A stretch of DNA of 64,000 nt, from positions 1,178,001 to 1,242,000 of the forward strand of contig NZ_CP126741.1 in the NCBI RefSeq assembly GCF_030246905.1, in the 5' to 3' direction. Source of the stretch: Microbacterium sp. zg-Y818 (lineage in GTDB: Bacteria > Actinomycetota > Actinomycetes > Actinomycetales > Microbacteriaceae). How positions within the stretch are numbered: position 1 is the stretch's first letter; each line of letters starts with the position of its first letter. Shown in pieces: positions 1-9,530 of the stretch. The notes under the pieces were generated by a model, which saw nothing but the letters and a program-made list of their open reading frames with translations, was not told where the DNA came from and made no database searches. The position numbers and the translations under genes are program-made.

Positions 1-1
1 C

Positions 2-1108
2 GCAGTGGGAAGCGTCATCGTCTCGTTCGAGCTCGACGCGCCCGCGGGCACGCCGGCCGACGACGCGCCGCAGCCGCACTTGGTCGGCTACGGCGCCGCC
101 CCGGCATCCGCGGGTCGTCCCCAGCGCCGCAGACGTGCCGGCGGCGGACGCGCGACACTCGAGACGGAGGCCGTCGCAGACGCCCCGCACGACGAGGTTC
201 GGGCGCTCGAGCCGGAGCCATCGCTCGGCGAGCGCCCCCGGTCGACCCCGCCGGTGCGCAAGCTCGCCAAGGACCTCGGGGTGGACCTGCTGCTGGTGAC
301 ACCCACGGGGAGCGAGGGCCTCATCACCCGCGCCGACGTGGAGCAGTACGCCGAGCGCCTCGCCGCGGCGCCCGCGCCCGCGGCGCAGCCCGCGCCTGCC
401 GTCGCACCCGACGACGACATCACCCGCATCCTCGTGCGGGGCGTCCGCCGCTTCACCGCCCAGGCGATGGTGCGAAGCGCCTTCACAGCGCCGCACGCGA
501 CGGTGTTCCTGAGCGTCGACGTCACCGAGACGATGCGGCTGCTCGACGAGCTGCGGGACGACCGGCGCTTGGCGGGGCACCGCATCGGCATTCTCGCTGT
601 GGCGGCCAAGGCCGCGTGCCTGGCGCTCGCGCACCACCCCATGCTCAACGCGCGGTGGGACGGCGACGAGATCGTGCAGTTCCGACGTGTGCATCTGGGC
701 ATCGCCGCGGCCACCGAGCGAGGGCTGGTCGTTCCGAATGTGAAGGATGCCGACGCTCTCACGCTCGTCGACCTCGCGGACGCCATCGCGAGGCTCGCCG
801 AGACGGCGCGCGCCGGTCGCACCGAGCCGTCGGCGCTGTCGGGCGGGACGTTCTCGATCACGAACGTGGGGGTGTTCGGCGTCGACGCCGGCACGCCGAT
901 CCTGAACCCGGGGGAGGCGGGAATTCTCGCGCTCGGCAGCGTGCGACGGATGCCGTGGGAGCATGACGGCCAGGTGGCGCTGCGGGAGGTGCTGACCCTC
1001 AGTCTGTCGTTCGACCACCGGCTCGTCGACGGCGAGCAGGGAGCGCGGTTCCTCGCCGACGTCGGCGCGGTGCTGCGGCAGCCGGGGCGGGCGATGCTGC
1101 TGCGGTGA
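2..1108 (+). CDS. bkdC: Branched-chain 2-oxoacid dehydrogenase E2 (dihydrolipoyl acyltransferase), 5' end outside window
   Basis: This is the acyltransferase core of a 2-oxoacid dehydrogenase complex, which moves the acyl group from lipoyl-lysine to CoA. The open frame runs in from the left edge, so the N-terminal lipoyl domain is only partly present or missing. Numbering from the first GTG in frame (base 5), an Ala/Pro/Arg-rich linker leads to an E3-binding domain at about 82-117 and a second linker. The catalytic domain is at about 138-365, with the active-site motif DHRLVDG (His338, Asp342). The leucine catabolic genes that follow suggest a branched-chain complex (BkdC type) over pyruvate or 2-oxoglutarate. 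That choice is inference; the E2 family is clear. Confidence 0.85.
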   Translation, partial: AVGSVIVSFELDAPAGTPADDAPQPHLVGYGAAPASAGRPQRRRRAGGGRATLETEAVADAPHDEVRALEPEPSLGERPRSTPPVRKLAKDLGVDLLLVTPTGSEGLITRADVEQYAERLAAAPAPAAQPAPAVAPDDDITRILVRGVRRFTAQAMVRSAFTAPHATVFLSVDVTETMRLLDELRDDRRLAGHRIGILAVAAKAACLALAHHPMLNARWDGDEIVQFRRVHLGIAAATERGLVVPNVKDADALTLVDLADAIARLAETARAGRTEPSALSGGTFSITNVGVFGVDAGTPILNPGEAGILALGSVRRMPWEHDGQVALREVLTLSLSFDHRLVDGEQGARFLADVGAVLRQPGRAMLLR

Positions 1109-1135
1109 CCGGACGGCAGACCGGCCGATGCTCGG

Positions 1136-1732
1136 TCAGGCCATGAGGCTCGCGCGCGCCATCGTCGTCAGGATGCTGCGGAGTTGAGCATCGCCGATGC
1201 CCTCGCGAGCCGCATGCAGGCTGTACGGGGTCGAGTTGATGAGACCGAAGCACGCGTGCGCGCGCACGCGCAGGGCCGCCGCCGGGACGGCGTGGCGCAC
1301 GCCGTCGAGCACGATGACCCACAGCTCCACGTACTCGCGCTGCAGCCGCCGCACTGTGCGCCGGTCGGCGTCGGAGAGGCTCGCAAGCTCGCGGTCCTGC
1401 ACGCGGATGACGTCCGCCGAGGTGAGGGCGAAGTCGACGTGGAACGCGATGAGCGCATCGAGCGTGTCGTCAGACGGGCGCCCGGCGGCCACCACCGCCC
1501 CGCCGCCGTCGAGCAGGGTGCGGCTGACGCCCACGAGGATCGCCCCGAGCAGGGCCTGCTTGTTGGGGAAGTGGCGGTACACCGCGGGGCCGGTGATGCC
1601 CACGGCGGTGCCGAGGTCTTCCAGGCTCACCCCCGCGAAGCCCCGCTCGGCGAACAGGCGCGCGGCTTCTCGCAGCAGTGCCGCCTGGCGGTCGGCTTTG
1701 GCTCGTTCTCGGTCGGTCAGTCCCGTTGTCAT
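1136..1732 (-). CDS. TetR-family transcriptional regulator of the leucine catabolic cluster
   Basis: A 198-residue DNA-binding repressor type. The N-terminal helix-turn-helix (about residues 20-66, with motifs FAERGF and AVYRHFPNK) is typical TetR; the C-terminal ligand domain is of the actinobacterial SACE_7040-like kind. It is read away from accD1, and the 105-base gap between them holds two palindromic sites with the same GTTA-N8-TAAC core. The simplest reading is autoregulation plus repression of the accD1 operon, released by an acyl-CoA or a related intermediate. A TetR gene also sits in the matching Mycobacterium locus (Rv2506). The ligand is unknown. Confidence 0.88.
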   Translation of the reverse strand: MTTGLTDRERAKADRQAALLREAARLFAERGFAGVSLEDLGTAVGITGPAVYRHFPNKQALLGAILVGVSRTLLDGGGAVVAAGRPSDDTLDALIAFHVDFALTSADVIRVQDRELASLSDADRRTVRRLQREYVELWVIVLDGVRHAVPAAALRVRAHACFGLINSTPYSLHAAREGIGDAQLRSILTTMARASLMA

Positions 1733-1736
1733 CTCA

Positions 1737-1780
1737 GTTAATCCTCGCTAACCTGAAACCCCGGTTAGTGACAACTAACC
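1737..1780. promoter_or_regulatory. Two TetR operator-like palindromes between tetR and accD1
   Basis: Bases 1763-1780 form a perfect inverted repeat, GGTTAGT-N4-ACTAACC. Bases 1737-1752 carry a weaker partner with the same core geometry, GTTA-N8-TAAC, five bases upstream of the tetR start codon. Centres are 27 bases apart. Two similar sites in a divergent intergenic region next to a TetR gene fit binding by that regulator. Confidence 0.7.
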
Positions 1781-1837
1781 ACGCGCGTCGCCCGTAGACA
1801 ATCTGTGTGACGCGATCGTGACGTCGACGGAGACAGC

Positions 1838-3421
1838 ATGAGCGCAGCCGCCCCGGTTTCGACCGTCGAGCACACGCAGCGCGACCTCGCCGCCGCGCTG
1901 CGCGCGCGCCTGGCGAAGGTGGCCGAAGGCGGAGGAGAAGCGGCCCGCGAGCGCCACCTCGCCCGCGGCAAGATGCTCCCGCGAGAGCGCATCGACCGTC
2001 TGCTCGACGAGGGCAGTCCCTTCCTCGAGCTCGCGCCGTTGGCCGCCGAAGGGCTCTACGACGGGCAGGCGCCGGCGGCCGGGGTGATCGCGGGTATCGG
2101 GCTCGTGCACGGGCGCCACGTCATGGTGGTGTGCAACGACGCCACGGTCAAGGGCGGCACCTACTTTCCCCTCACCGTCAAGAAGCACCTGCGCGCCCAG
2201 GAGGTGGCCTTCGAGAACCGGTTGCCCTGCATCTACCTCGTCGACTCCGGGGGAGCGTTCCTTCCCCTGCAGGACGAGGTCTTCCCCGACCGCGACCACT
2301 TCGGGCGGATCTTCTTCAACCAGGCCCGGCTCTCGGCCGCGGGCATTCCGCAGCTGGCCGCAGTGATGGGCTCCTGCACGGCAGGCGGCGCCTATGTGCC
2401 GGCGATGAGCGACGAGACGGTGATCGTGCGAGGGCAGGGCACGATCTTCCTCGGCGGTCCGCCGCTGGTCAAAGCCGCGATCGGCGAGGTCGTCACCGCC
2501 GAGGAGCTCGGCGGCGGCGAGCTGCACGCCCGGCGCTCCGGGGTCGTCGACCACCTCGCCGACGACGACGAGCACGCACTCGAGATCATGCGCGACATCG
2601 TGCTGACACTGCCGCAGCCCGCGCCGCCGGCGTGGCAGGTGCACGAGCCGGCCGATGCCGCGGCCCCCGCCGACGAGCTGTACGACCTCGTACCCGTGGA
2701 CGTGAACGTGCCGTACGACCCCCACGCGGTCATCGACCGCCTCGTCGACGCCGGCAGCGTGCACGAGTTCAAGCGGGAGTACGGCACGACGCTGGTCACC
2801 GCGTTCGCCCGCATCCACGGTCATCCGGTCGGCATCCTCGCCAACAACGGGGTGCTCTTCGGCGAATCGGCCCTCAAGGGCGCTCACTTCATGGAACTGT
2901 GCGATCAGCGTGGCATCCCGCTGCTGTTCCTGCAGAACATCTCCGGGTTCATGGTCGGCCGTGACGCCGAGGCCGCCGGAATCGCCAAGGACGGTGCCAA
3001 GATGGTCACCGCCGTCGCCACGACGCGGGTGCCCAAGCTCACCGTCGTGGTCGGCGGATCGTTCGGCGCCGGCAACTACTCGATGTGCGGCCGGGCATAT
3101 TCGCCCCGGTTCCTGTGGAGCTGGCCGGGCAGCCGCATCTCGGTCATGGGCGGTGCTCAGGCGGCGTCGGTGCTGTCGACGGTGAAGGGCGACCAGCTCG
3201 CGGCCCGCGGCGAGGACTGGTCGGCCGAAGAGCGCTCCGCCTTCGAAGCCCCCGTGCGCGCCCAGTTCGAGACGCAGGGCGACCCCTACTACGCCACGGC
3301 GCGCCTCTGGGACGACGGGGTGATCGACCCGGTCGACACCCGCGATGTGCTCGGCCTCGCCCTGGACGTCGTCTCCCGGGCACCCCTCCCCGCCCCCGGC
3401 TTCGGCCTCTTCCGGATGTGA
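1838..3421 (+). CDS. accD1: Acyl-CoA carboxylase carboxyltransferase (beta) subunit, methylcrotonyl-CoA type
   Basis: A 527-residue carboxyltransferase that moves CO2 from carboxybiotin to an acyl-CoA, probably 3-methylcrotonyl-CoA in leucine breakdown. It has both crotonase-like halves, with [12 protein letters not shown] and [14 protein letters not shown] in the first and a glycine-rich oxyanion region plus [12 protein letters not shown] in the second. These match methylcrotonyl-CoA carboxylase beta subunits better than acetyl/propionyl types. It is first in a tight operon: the biotin carboxylase gene starts one base after its stop codon. Specificity is inferred from the motifs and from the downstream dehydrogenase, hydratase and lyase genes. 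Confidence 0.88.
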   Translation: MSAAAPVSTVEHTQRDLAAALRARLAKVAEGGGEAARERHLARGKMLPRERIDRLLDEGSPFLELAPLAAEGLYDGQAPAAGVIAGIGLVHGRHVMVVCNDATVKGGTYFPLTVKKHLRAQEVAFENRLPCIYLVDSGGAFLPLQDEVFPDRDHFGRIFFNQARLSAAGIPQLAAVMGSCTAGGAYVPAMSDETVIVRGQGTIFLGGPPLVKAAIGEVVTAEELGGGELHARRSGVVDHLADDDEHALEIMRDIVLTLPQPAPPAWQVHEPADAAAPADELYDLVPVDVNVPYDPHAVIDRLVDAGSVHEFKREYGTTLVTAFARIHGHPVGILANNGVLFGESALKGAHFMELCDQRGIPLLFLQNISGFMVGRDAEAAGIAKDGAKMVTAVATTRVPKLTVVVGGSFGAGNYSMCGRAYSPRFLWSWPGSRISVMGGAQAASVLSTVKGDQLAARGEDWSAEERSAFEAPVRAQFETQGDPYYATARLWDDGVIDPVDTRDVLGLALDVVSRAPLPAPGFGLFRM

Positions 3422-3422
3422 C

Positions 3423-5384
3423 ATGACCGCGCCCCTCTTCGACACCGTGCTCGTCGCCAACCGCGGCGAGATCGCCCGGCGCGTCATCCGGACGCTCCGA
3501 CGCCTCGGCATCCGCTCTGTCGCCGTCTACAGCGACGCCGATGCCGAAGCGCCGCACGTGCGCGAAGCCGACGTCGCCGTGCGGCTCGGGCCCGCACCGG
3601 CCTCGCAGTCCTACCTCGACATCGACGCCGTGATCACCGCCGCTCGCCACAGCGGCGCGCAGGCGGTGCACCCGGGGTACGGGTTCCTCTCCGAGAACGC
3701 CGCGTTCGCGCGCGCGTGCGCGGCCGCCGGCATCGTGTTCGTCGGGCCCGCACCGCACGCGCTCGACGTCATGGGCGACAAGATCCGCTCCAAGGAGCAC
3801 GTCGCCGCCCACGGCGTGCCGGTCGTGCCCGGGTTCAGTGCCGCAGGCATGACGGATGCCGCCATCCTCGCGGCCGCCGACACCCACGGATTCCCGCTGC
3901 TGGTCAAGCCCTCCGCCGGCGGCGGGGGCAAGGGCATGCAGATCGTGCGGGAGCCTGCGGACCTTCCCGATGCGCTCGCCGCCGCGCGTCGGGTCGCGGC
4001 GAGCGCGTTCGGCGACGACACGCTGCTGCTCGAGCGGCTCGTCGAGCGCCCTCGCCACATCGAGGTGCAGGTGCTCGCCGACGCGCACGGCACCGTCGTG
4101 CACCTCGGCGAGCGCGAGTGCTCGCTGCAGCGGCGCCACCAGAAGGTGATCGAAGAGGCTCCCTCGCCCGCGGTCGACGAAACGACCCGTCGACGGCTCG
4201 GCGACGCGGCTTGCCGGGCGGCGGCGAGCGTCGGCTACCTCGGGGCGGGAACGGTGGAGTTCCTCATGGCCGCCGACCGTCCGGACGAGTTCTTCTTCAT
4301 CGAGATGAACACGCGGCTGCAAGTGGAACACCCCGTGACGGAGCTCGTCACCGGCGTAGACCTGGTGGCCGAGCAGCTGCGGGCGGCGGCGGGCCTGCCG
4401 CTGGGGTTCGCGCAGCGGGATGTGCGGATCGAGGGCCATGCGATCGAGGCACGCGTGTACGCCGAGAGCCCTGCCCGCGGATTCCTCCCCGCCACCGGCG
4501 AGGTGATCGCCTGGCGGGTGCCGCAGGGCGTGCGTGTTGACGGCGCCGTGGAGACCGGCAGCGTCGTGACGAGCCACTACGACCCCATGATCGCCAAGGT
4601 GATCGCCCACGGTGCCGATCGGCCAGAGGCGCTTGCGCTCTTGGACGCGGCGCTCGCCGACACGGTCGTGCTGGGGGTGGACACGAACATCGCCTTCCTG
4701 CGTGCCCTGCTCGCCGAACCCGCCGTGCAGGACGGGCGCCTGGACACCCACATCATCGACGCCTTGCCTCCGCTGTCGGCGCCCGAACCGTCGGCAGACG
4801 CGCTCGCCGCGGCCGCCGCGAGTGGGGGCGGTGCCGCACCGCAGTCACCGCAGTCACCGCAGTCACCATGGGGGCGCACCGACGGCTGGCGGCTCGGCGG
4901 CGGCCGGGCGCCCCGCCACGCGCGCTTCGAGACCGAGTCCGGTTCGGTGGTCGCGGCATCCGTGCCCGACGCGTCCGACGCCGACGCTCCCCTCGGCGCG
5001 ACGGTCGCGCGAGACGGCGATGGCGACGTGTGGGTGCACCTGGCCGGGGCGACCCATCGGCTGCGGTCCGTGACCCGTCGCGACGCCTCCGAGCGCAGTC
5101 GCACGGCCCGCACCCGCGTCGACGCGGCGGCCGCGCCGCACGTGCGGGCGCCCCTGCCGGGGACCGTCGTGGCCGTGCACGCTCAGGACGGCGACCGGGT
5201 GGCATCCGGATCCCGCTTGGCCACCATCGAGGCCATGAAGATGGAGCACACCGTGACGGCGCCCCACGACGGCGCTCTGCGGATGCTCGTCGGCGTCGGC
5301 GCGCAGGTGCGCCGCGACGAGGTGCTCGCCGAGGTGCATCAGGACCCCGAGGACCACGACGACCCCCAGGAGGAGACCCCATGA
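3423..5384 (+). CDS. accA1: Acyl-CoA carboxylase biotin carboxylase/BCCP (alpha) subunit
   Basis: A 653-residue protein joining biotin carboxylase and biotin carrier. The N-terminus ([11 protein letters not shown]) starts the carboxylase domain; the ATP-grasp part has [27 protein letters not shown] and [11 protein letters not shown]. The C-terminal carrier domain has the biotinylation motif EAMKMEH with the lysine at about residue 606. The ATG at 3423 was chosen because it lies one base after the accD1 stop and begins the conserved domain; a longer frame adds only unrelated residues. The linker before the carrier domain holds a short Gln-Ser-Pro repeat. The stop overlaps the next start (ATGA), so translation is probably coupled. 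Confidence 0.92.
   Translation: MTAPLFDTVLVANRGEIARRVIRTLRRLGIRSVAVYSDADAEAPHVREADVAVRLGPAPASQSYLDIDAVITAARHSGAQAVHPGYGFLSENAAFARACAAAGIVFVGPAPHALDVMGDKIRSKEHVAAHGVPVVPGFSAAGMTDAAILAAADTHGFPLLVKPSAGGGGKGMQIVREPADLPDALAAARRVAASAFGDDTLLLERLVERPRHIEVQVLADAHGTVVHLGERECSLQRRHQKVIEEAPSPAVDETTRRRLGDAACRAAASVGYLGAGTVEFLMAADRPDEFFFIEMNTRLQVEHPVTELVTGVDLVAEQLRAAAGLPLGFAQRDVRIEGHAIEARVYAESPARGFLPATGEVIAWRVPQGVRVDGAVETGSVVTSHYDPMIAKVIAHGADRPEALALLDAALADTVVLGVDTNIAFLRALLAEPAVQDGRLDTHIIDALPPLSAPEPSADALAAAAASGGGAAPQSPQSPQSPWGRTDGWRLGGGRAPRHARFETESGSVVAASVPDASDADAPLGATVARDGDGDVWVHLAGATHRLRSVTRRDASERSRTARTRVDAAAAPHVRAPLPGTVVAVHAQDGDRVASGSRLATIEAMKMEHTVTAPHDGALRMLVGVGAQVRRDEVLAEVHQDPEDHDDPQEETP
4840..4866 (+). 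repeat. 9-base tandem repeat (3 copies) in the accA1 linker
   Basis: The unit CGCAGTCAC is repeated three times without change and encodes a Gln-Ser-Pro run in the flexible linker between the carboxylase and carrier domains. The length is a multiple of three, so copy-number change would keep the frame. Confidence 0.85.
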
Positions 5385-6550
5385 CCGGACCCGTCGACCT
5401 GAGCTCGTACGCGCTGGAGGATGACGAGATCGAGCTGGCACGCATGGTGCGCGCCTTCGCCGACGAGGTCGTCGCCCCGGTGGCGTATGAGGCCGACCGC
5501 ACGCACACCCTCCCCATGGACGTCGTCGCCCAGATGGGCGACATGGGCCTGTTCGGGCTGCCCTTTCCCGAGGAGGTGGGCGGCCAGGGCGGCACCTACC
5601 TCGCCCTCGGGCTGGCGATCGAGGCGCTCGCGCGCGTGGACCAGTCGCTCGCGATCACCCTCGAGGCGGGAGTGAGCCTCGGCGCCATGCCGGTGTTCCG
5701 CTTCGGCACCGACGCGCAGCGAGCCGAGCTGCTGCCCGACCTCTTGGCAGGCCGCGCGTTGGCGGGTTTCGGGCTCACCGAGCCCGAGGCGGGGTCGGAT
5801 GCCGGCGCCACCCGCACCACCGCCCGGCGCGACGGCGGTGAGTGGGTGATCGACGGCAGCAAGCAGTTCATCACCAACTCGGGCACGTCCATCACCCGGT
5901 TCGTCACCGTCACCGCCGTCACCGGACGCCGCGGCGATCGCCCCGAGATCTCCACGATCATGGTGCCCAGCGGCACGCCAGGGTTCACCGTCGGGCCGGC
6001 CTACGACAAGGCCGGCTGGCGCGCGTCCGACACGCATCCGCTGACCTTCGCCGAGTGCCGCGTGCCCGAGGAGAATCTGCTGGGCGAGGAGGGGCGGGGA
6101 TTCGCGAACTTCCTCCACATCCTCGATGAGGGGCGCATCGCGATCGCAGCTCTTGCGACCGGAGCGGCGGAGGGATGCCTGGAGGCGGCGCTGGACTACG
6201 CCGCGACGCGACAGGTGTTCGGGGCGGCGCTGTCGACCCGTCAGGGCATCCAGTTCACCCTCGCGCGCATGCAGGCCCGCGTGCACACGGCGCGGCTGGC
6301 GTGGGTTCGAGCCGCGCACCTGCGCGATGCGGGGCGGCCGTTCAAGACCGAGGCCGCCATCGCGAAGCTCGTCTCGGGCGAGGCGGCGATGGACAACGCC
6401 CGCGACGCCACGCAGATCTTCGGCGGCAACGGGTTCATGAACGAGTACCCCGTGGCCCGCCACTACCGCGACAGCAAGATCCTCGAGATCGGGGAGGGGA
6501 CCACCGAGGTGCAGCTGCTCGTCATCGCCCGCGCGCTCGGGGTAGCGTGA
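5381..6550 (+). CDS. Acyl-CoA dehydrogenase, probable isovaleryl-CoA step
   Basis: A 389-residue FAD-dependent acyl-CoA dehydrogenase. It has the family signature [13 protein letters not shown] in the substrate/FAD domain, [14 protein letters not shown] and a C-terminal GEGTTEVQ whose Glu (about residue 372) is at the usual catalytic-base position. The ATG overlaps the accA1 stop, so coupling is likely. The position between carboxylase and MaoC/CitE genes matches fadE19 of Mycobacterium. This suggests isovaleryl-CoA or another branched short-chain acyl-CoA as substrate. True isovaleryl-CoA dehydrogenases often place the catalytic Glu elsewhere, so 2-methylacyl-CoA remains possible. Confidence 0.88.
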   Translation: MTGPVDLSSYALEDDEIELARMVRAFADEVVAPVAYEADRTHTLPMDVVAQMGDMGLFGLPFPEEVGGQGGTYLALGLAIEALARVDQSLAITLEAGVSLGAMPVFRFGTDAQRAELLPDLLAGRALAGFGLTEPEAGSDAGATRTTARRDGGEWVIDGSKQFITNSGTSITRFVTVTAVTGRRGDRPEISTIMVPSGTPGFTVGPAYDKAGWRASDTHPLTFAECRVPEENLLGEEGRGFANFLHILDEGRIAIAALATGAAEGCLEAALDYAATRQVFGAALSTRQGIQFTLARMQARVHTARLAWVRAAHLRDAGRPFKTEAAIAKLVSGEAAMDNARDATQIFGGNGFMNEYPVARHYRDSKILEIGEGTTEVQLLVIARALGVA

Positions 6551-6555
6551 ACGGC

Positions 6556-7059
6556 ATGACCGACAGCCCCGCCGGCGCGCCCGACATCGTGCAGCGGGGA
6601 CTGTGGTTCGAGGAGTTCACGGTCGGCGCGCGCTACCGCCATCGCCCCGGGCGCACGGTCACGCAGGCCGACAACGTGCTGTTCTCGGGCCTCACGATGA
6701 ACGCGCAGGCGCTGCACGTCGACGAGGCGTACGCTGCCACGCAGCCGTTCGGCCGTCCCCTCATCAACTCGATGTGGACGCTGGCGACGATGATCGGCTC
6801 GTCGGTGGCCCAGCTCACGCAGGGGACCCTCGTCGCTCAGCTCGGACTCACCGACATCGCGTTTCCCGCCCCGCTCTTCCCCGGCGACACGCTCTACACC
6901 GACACCGAGATCATCGGCGCCCGGCCGTCGGCCTCGCGTCCCGGGCAGGGCATCGTCACCATGCGCCACACCGGGCGCAACCAAGACGGCGAGGTGGTCG
7001 CGACGGCGACCCGCACGGCCCTGATGTGGAGCCGTGACCACGAGGAGGAAACGACGTGA
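6556..7059 (+). CDS. MaoC-family (hot-dog) enoyl-CoA hydratase
   Basis: A 167-residue single hot-dog hydratase of the MaoC type. The N-terminal part (GLWFEEFTVG) and the region with NVLFSGLTMNAQALHVDEAYA are typical, including the catalytic Asn/His pocket seen in R-specific hydratases. It corresponds by position to Rv2499c. In the leucine route it may hydrate 3-methylglutaconyl-CoA before the CitE-like lyase. A GTG at 6547 overlapping the previous stop is an alternative start; the ATG at 6556 is preferred because the family N-terminus begins soon after it. The next gene starts inside the stop codon (GTGA). Confidence 0.85.
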   Translation: MTDSPAGAPDIVQRGLWFEEFTVGARYRHRPGRTVTQADNVLFSGLTMNAQALHVDEAYAATQPFGRPLINSMWTLATMIGSSVAQLTQGTLVAQLGLTDIAFPAPLFPGDTLYTDTEIIGARPSASRPGQGIVTMRHTGRNQDGEVVATATRTALMWSRDHEEETT

Positions 7060-7868
7060 CCGGTTTCTCGGCGGGCCCCGCCCTGCTCTTCTGCCCCGCC
7101 GATCGTCCCGAGCGGTTCGCGTCGGCGCTCGCGCGGGCCGACGGCGCCATCATCGACCTCGAGGACGCCGTGGCCCCGGTGGACAAGGCGGCCGCGCGCG
7201 GCGCACTCATCGACGCCGACCTCGACCCGGCGCGGGTCATCGTGCGGGTGAACCCGGTCGGCACGCCCGATTTCGAGGCGGACCTGGCGACGCTGTCGCA
7301 GACCGACGTACGCACGATCATGGTCGCGAAGGCCGAGTCACCCAAGCGGATCGGCCGGATCGACCCGCGCTACACCGTCGTCGCGCTGTGCGAGACGGCG
7401 CGGGGCGTCACCGCCGCCGAGCGCATCGCCGCGCTGGACAACGTGTCGGCGCTGATGTGGGGCGCCGAAGACCTCGTCGCCTCGCTGGGTGGCACGTCGA
7501 GCCGCAAGCCGAACGGCCGATACCGTGACGTCGCCCGCCACGCGCGGGCACACGTGCTGCTGTCGGCGGGCGCACGCGGCAAGGCCGCGATCGACGCCGT
7601 GCACGTGGACATCGCCGACACGAAAGGGCTCGCCCGCGAGGCGGAGGATGCCGCCGCGAGCGGCTTCGCCGCCACCGCCTGCATCCACCCCAGCCAGGTG
7701 CCGGTGATCCGCGCCGCCTACCGTCCCACCGCGGAGGACAGCGCGTGGGCTCGGGATGTGCTGCGCGCCGCCGAGGACGAGGGCGGGGTCTTCACCTACC
7801 GCGGGCGGATGGTCGACGAGCCGGTGCTGCGCCACGCGCGCACACTGCTGCACCGCACCGGACGCTAG
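7056..7868 (+). CDS. citE: CitE-like CoA-ester lyase (HpcH/HpaI family)
   Basis: A 270-residue TIM-barrel lyase that splits hydroxyacyl-CoA thioesters with Mg2+. Visible motifs are FCPADRPERF, IDLEDAV, VRVNPVGT, ALCETARG and MWGAEDLVA; the acidic ones are the metal and substrate ligands of the family. It is a stand-alone CitE-like protein without a partner CitF or CitD, so citrate lyase activity is unlikely. The Mycobacterium homologue Rv2498c was described as a beta-hydroxyacyl-CoA lyase acting in leucine catabolism and itaconate dissimilation, and the same context is present here. GTG start with GAGGAGGA just upstream. Its stop overlaps the stop of the convergent phosphatase gene. Confidence 0.88.
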   Translation: MTGFSAGPALLFCPADRPERFASALARADGAIIDLEDAVAPVDKAAARGALIDADLDPARVIVRVNPVGTPDFEADLATLSQTDVRTIMVAKAESPKRIGRIDPRYTVVALCETARGVTAAERIAALDNVSALMWGAEDLVASLGGTSSRKPNGRYRDVARHARAHVLLSAGARGKAAIDAVHVDIADTKGLAREAEDAAASGFAATACIHPSQVPVIRAAYRPTAEDSAWARDVLRAAEDEGGVFTYRGRMVDEPVLRHARTLLHRTGR

Positions 7869-8476
7869 CCGGCCACGACGGGGCCGACGCCCGAAAGCAG
7901 CCGAAGCCGGTCGCGCTCGAGCAGCAGGTCATAGCTCGACCCGTTCGGCAGCCGGAAGCCGACGGGGGGCAGCTCGCCCCCGGTGGCGTGGCGGATGATC
8001 TCGCGGATCAGCGCACCGTGGGCGACGGCGATGACGGATGCCGACGCCGGCGCCGTCGTGTGCCGCACGTCCCGCGCGATCTGCTGCAGGGCCGCCAGGG
8101 CTCGGGCGCGCAGGGCCGGCCAGGGCTCGGCGCCGGGCACCTCGGCGCTGTGCCAGTCGCCCCAGCGTTCCAGGAACTCCGCGGCATCCACGCCCTCCGC
8201 CTCGCCATAGGCGCGCTCGCGCAGCTGCGGGTACGTGCGGGGCGGATCGACTCCGAGGGTGTCGGCGATGATCTCGGCGGTCTCGCGCGCGCGTGAAAGG
8301 TCGCTGCTGACGACGATGACGGGTGAGCCGGTGGTCAGGCGCTCCTGCAGCCGCTGGGCGGCATCGCGGGCCTGCTCTCGTCCGGTGTCGTTGAGCGGGA
8401 TGTCGGTGGAACCCTGGATGCGGCGCGCGCGGTTCCAGTCGGTCTCACCGTGGCGCACGAGGGTCAGCAGAGTCAC
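7865..8476 (-). CDS. Histidine phosphatase family protein (phosphoglycerate mutase-like)
   Basis: A 203-residue cytosolic phosphatase-fold protein. The phosphohistidine motif RHGET is at residues 8-12 and the second catalytic His is in VIAVAHGALI. Length and motifs fit the cofactor-dependent phosphoglycerate mutase/broad-specificity phosphatase group; the substrate cannot be told from sequence. The GTG start lies six bases after a TAGGCT hexamer (8483-8488), which suggests a leaderless transcript. It converges on citE and the two coding regions overlap by four bases, so there is no room for a terminator between them. Confidence 0.85.
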   Translation of the reverse strand: MTLLTLVRHGETDWNRARRIQGSTDIPLNDTGREQARDAAQRLQERLTTGSPVIVVSSDLSRARETAEIIADTLGVDPPRTYPQLRERAYGEAEGVDAAEFLERWGDWHSAEVPGAEPWPALRARALAALQQIARDVRHTTAPASASVIAVAHGALIREIIRHATGGELPPVGFRLPNGSSYDLLLERDRLRLLSGVGPVVAG

Positions 8477-8579
8477 CCGACGAGCCTAACCGCGGCATCC
8501 GGGAGAGGGCTCGGAGACGGCTGGTGCGATTCGGGGATTCGGGGATCCGGCGATCGTCGGCGCGGTGCCGCGACGACCC

Positions 8580-9431
8580 TCAGCGCGACTCGGCGAGCAG
8601 GTCGGTGAGGGCTGCGAGCACAGGGCTGGTGCCGCCGTCGATTTTCACCGTCGCCTTGGAATCCGCGCGCGTCTCGCCCCGGTTCACGATGACGACCGGC
8701 AGCCGGCGCCGGCGCGCGCGCTCGACCAGGCGTACCCCGGAGTTGACGACGAGCGACGAGCCGGCCACGAGCAGTGCCTGACTCGTGTGCACGAGCTGCT
8801 CGGCCTCGGCGAACCGCTCGACGGGCACGAATTCGCCGAAGAAGACGACGTCGGGCTTCAGCATGCCGCCGCAGACGCTGCAGTCGGGAACGCGAAATCC
8901 GTCGGCGGTCTCGGGCAGCACGTCGCCGTCGGGGCCGAGCAGCACGTCGGCGGGAACGTCGATCCAGGGGTTGTCGGCTTCGATCCGCACCGCGAGGTCG
9001 CGTCGGTCGAAGACCTGGCCGCAGTGGGTGCAGAAGACCCGGCGCATGGTGCCGTGCAGCTCCACGACGCGGCGGCTGCCGGCGCGCACGTGAAGACCGT
9101 CGACGTTCTGGGTGATGACGCCGGTGGCGATGCCGGCGCTCTCGAGGCTCGCGAGGGCCGCGTGGCCGGCGTTGGGGGAGGCAGCGGCGAAAACGCGCCA
9201 TCCCAGGTGGCTGCCCACCCAGTACCGGCGGCGGGCGGCTTCGCTGGCGAGGAACTGCTGCGCGGTCATGGGGGTGCGCACCGGCGCGCCCTCGCCGCGG
9301 TAGTCGGGGATCCCCGAGTCGGTGGACACCCCGGCGCCGGTGAGCACCGCGATCTGGCGGCCGCGCAGCACGTCGGCGGCCTGGCCGACCAGTCGCTCGG
9401 TCGGCGCGTCGAGCTGGAGCACCGGGGTCAC
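8580..9431 (-). CDS. NAD-dependent protein deacylase, Sir2 family (sirtuin)
   Basis: A 283-residue sirtuin that removes acyl groups from lysines and consumes NAD+. It shows the NAD-binding motif TGAGVSTDSGIPDYRG, the catalytic QNVDGLH with the active His in ELHGT, a Zn site formed by CTHC and CSVC pairs, and VFFGE. The GTG at 9431 was chosen because a TAGAAT hexamer sits seven bases upstream (9439-9444); an ATG at 9506 would add 25 residues without family similarity and would lie upstream of that promoter. It is divergent from the SpoU methyltransferase gene. Confidence 0.88.
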   Translation of the reverse strand: MTPVLQLDAPTERLVGQAADVLRGRQIAVLTGAGVSTDSGIPDYRGEGAPVRTPMTAQQFLASEAARRRYWVGSHLGWRVFAAASPNAGHAALASLESAGIATGVITQNVDGLHVRAGSRRVVELHGTMRRVFCTHCGQVFDRRDLAVRIEADNPWIDVPADVLLGPDGDVLPETADGFRVPDCSVCGGMLKPDVVFFGEFVPVERFAEAEQLVHTSQALLVAGSSLVVNSGVRLVERARRRRLPVVIVNRGETRADSKATVKIDGGTSPVLAALTDLLAESR

Positions 9432-9438
9432 CCGGCCG

Positions 9439-9444
9439 ATTCTA
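9439..9444 (-). promoter_or_regulatory. -10 hexamer TAGAAT of the sirtuin gene, leaderless type
   Basis: TAGAAT on the minus strand, seven bases before the GTG at 9431. It decides the start between this GTG and the ATG at 9506. Confidence 0.6.
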
Positions 9445-9530
9445 GGCGTGCCAGTTTGCCGGGAGGTTACGCTCAGCCGGGCATGGGTCGCGTACAGGTC
9501 CGCCATCGCGCCGCGTGGGAGAGTGGACCA

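Noticed and set aside
1763..1780. IdeR/DtxR iron box
   Set aside because: The arms GGTTAG/CTAACC resemble the iron box, but the space between them is 6 bases, not 1, and a TetR gene is adjacent.
4840..4866. CRISPR-like repeat
   Set aside because: Nine-base units without spacers inside a coding linker; no cas genes in the window.
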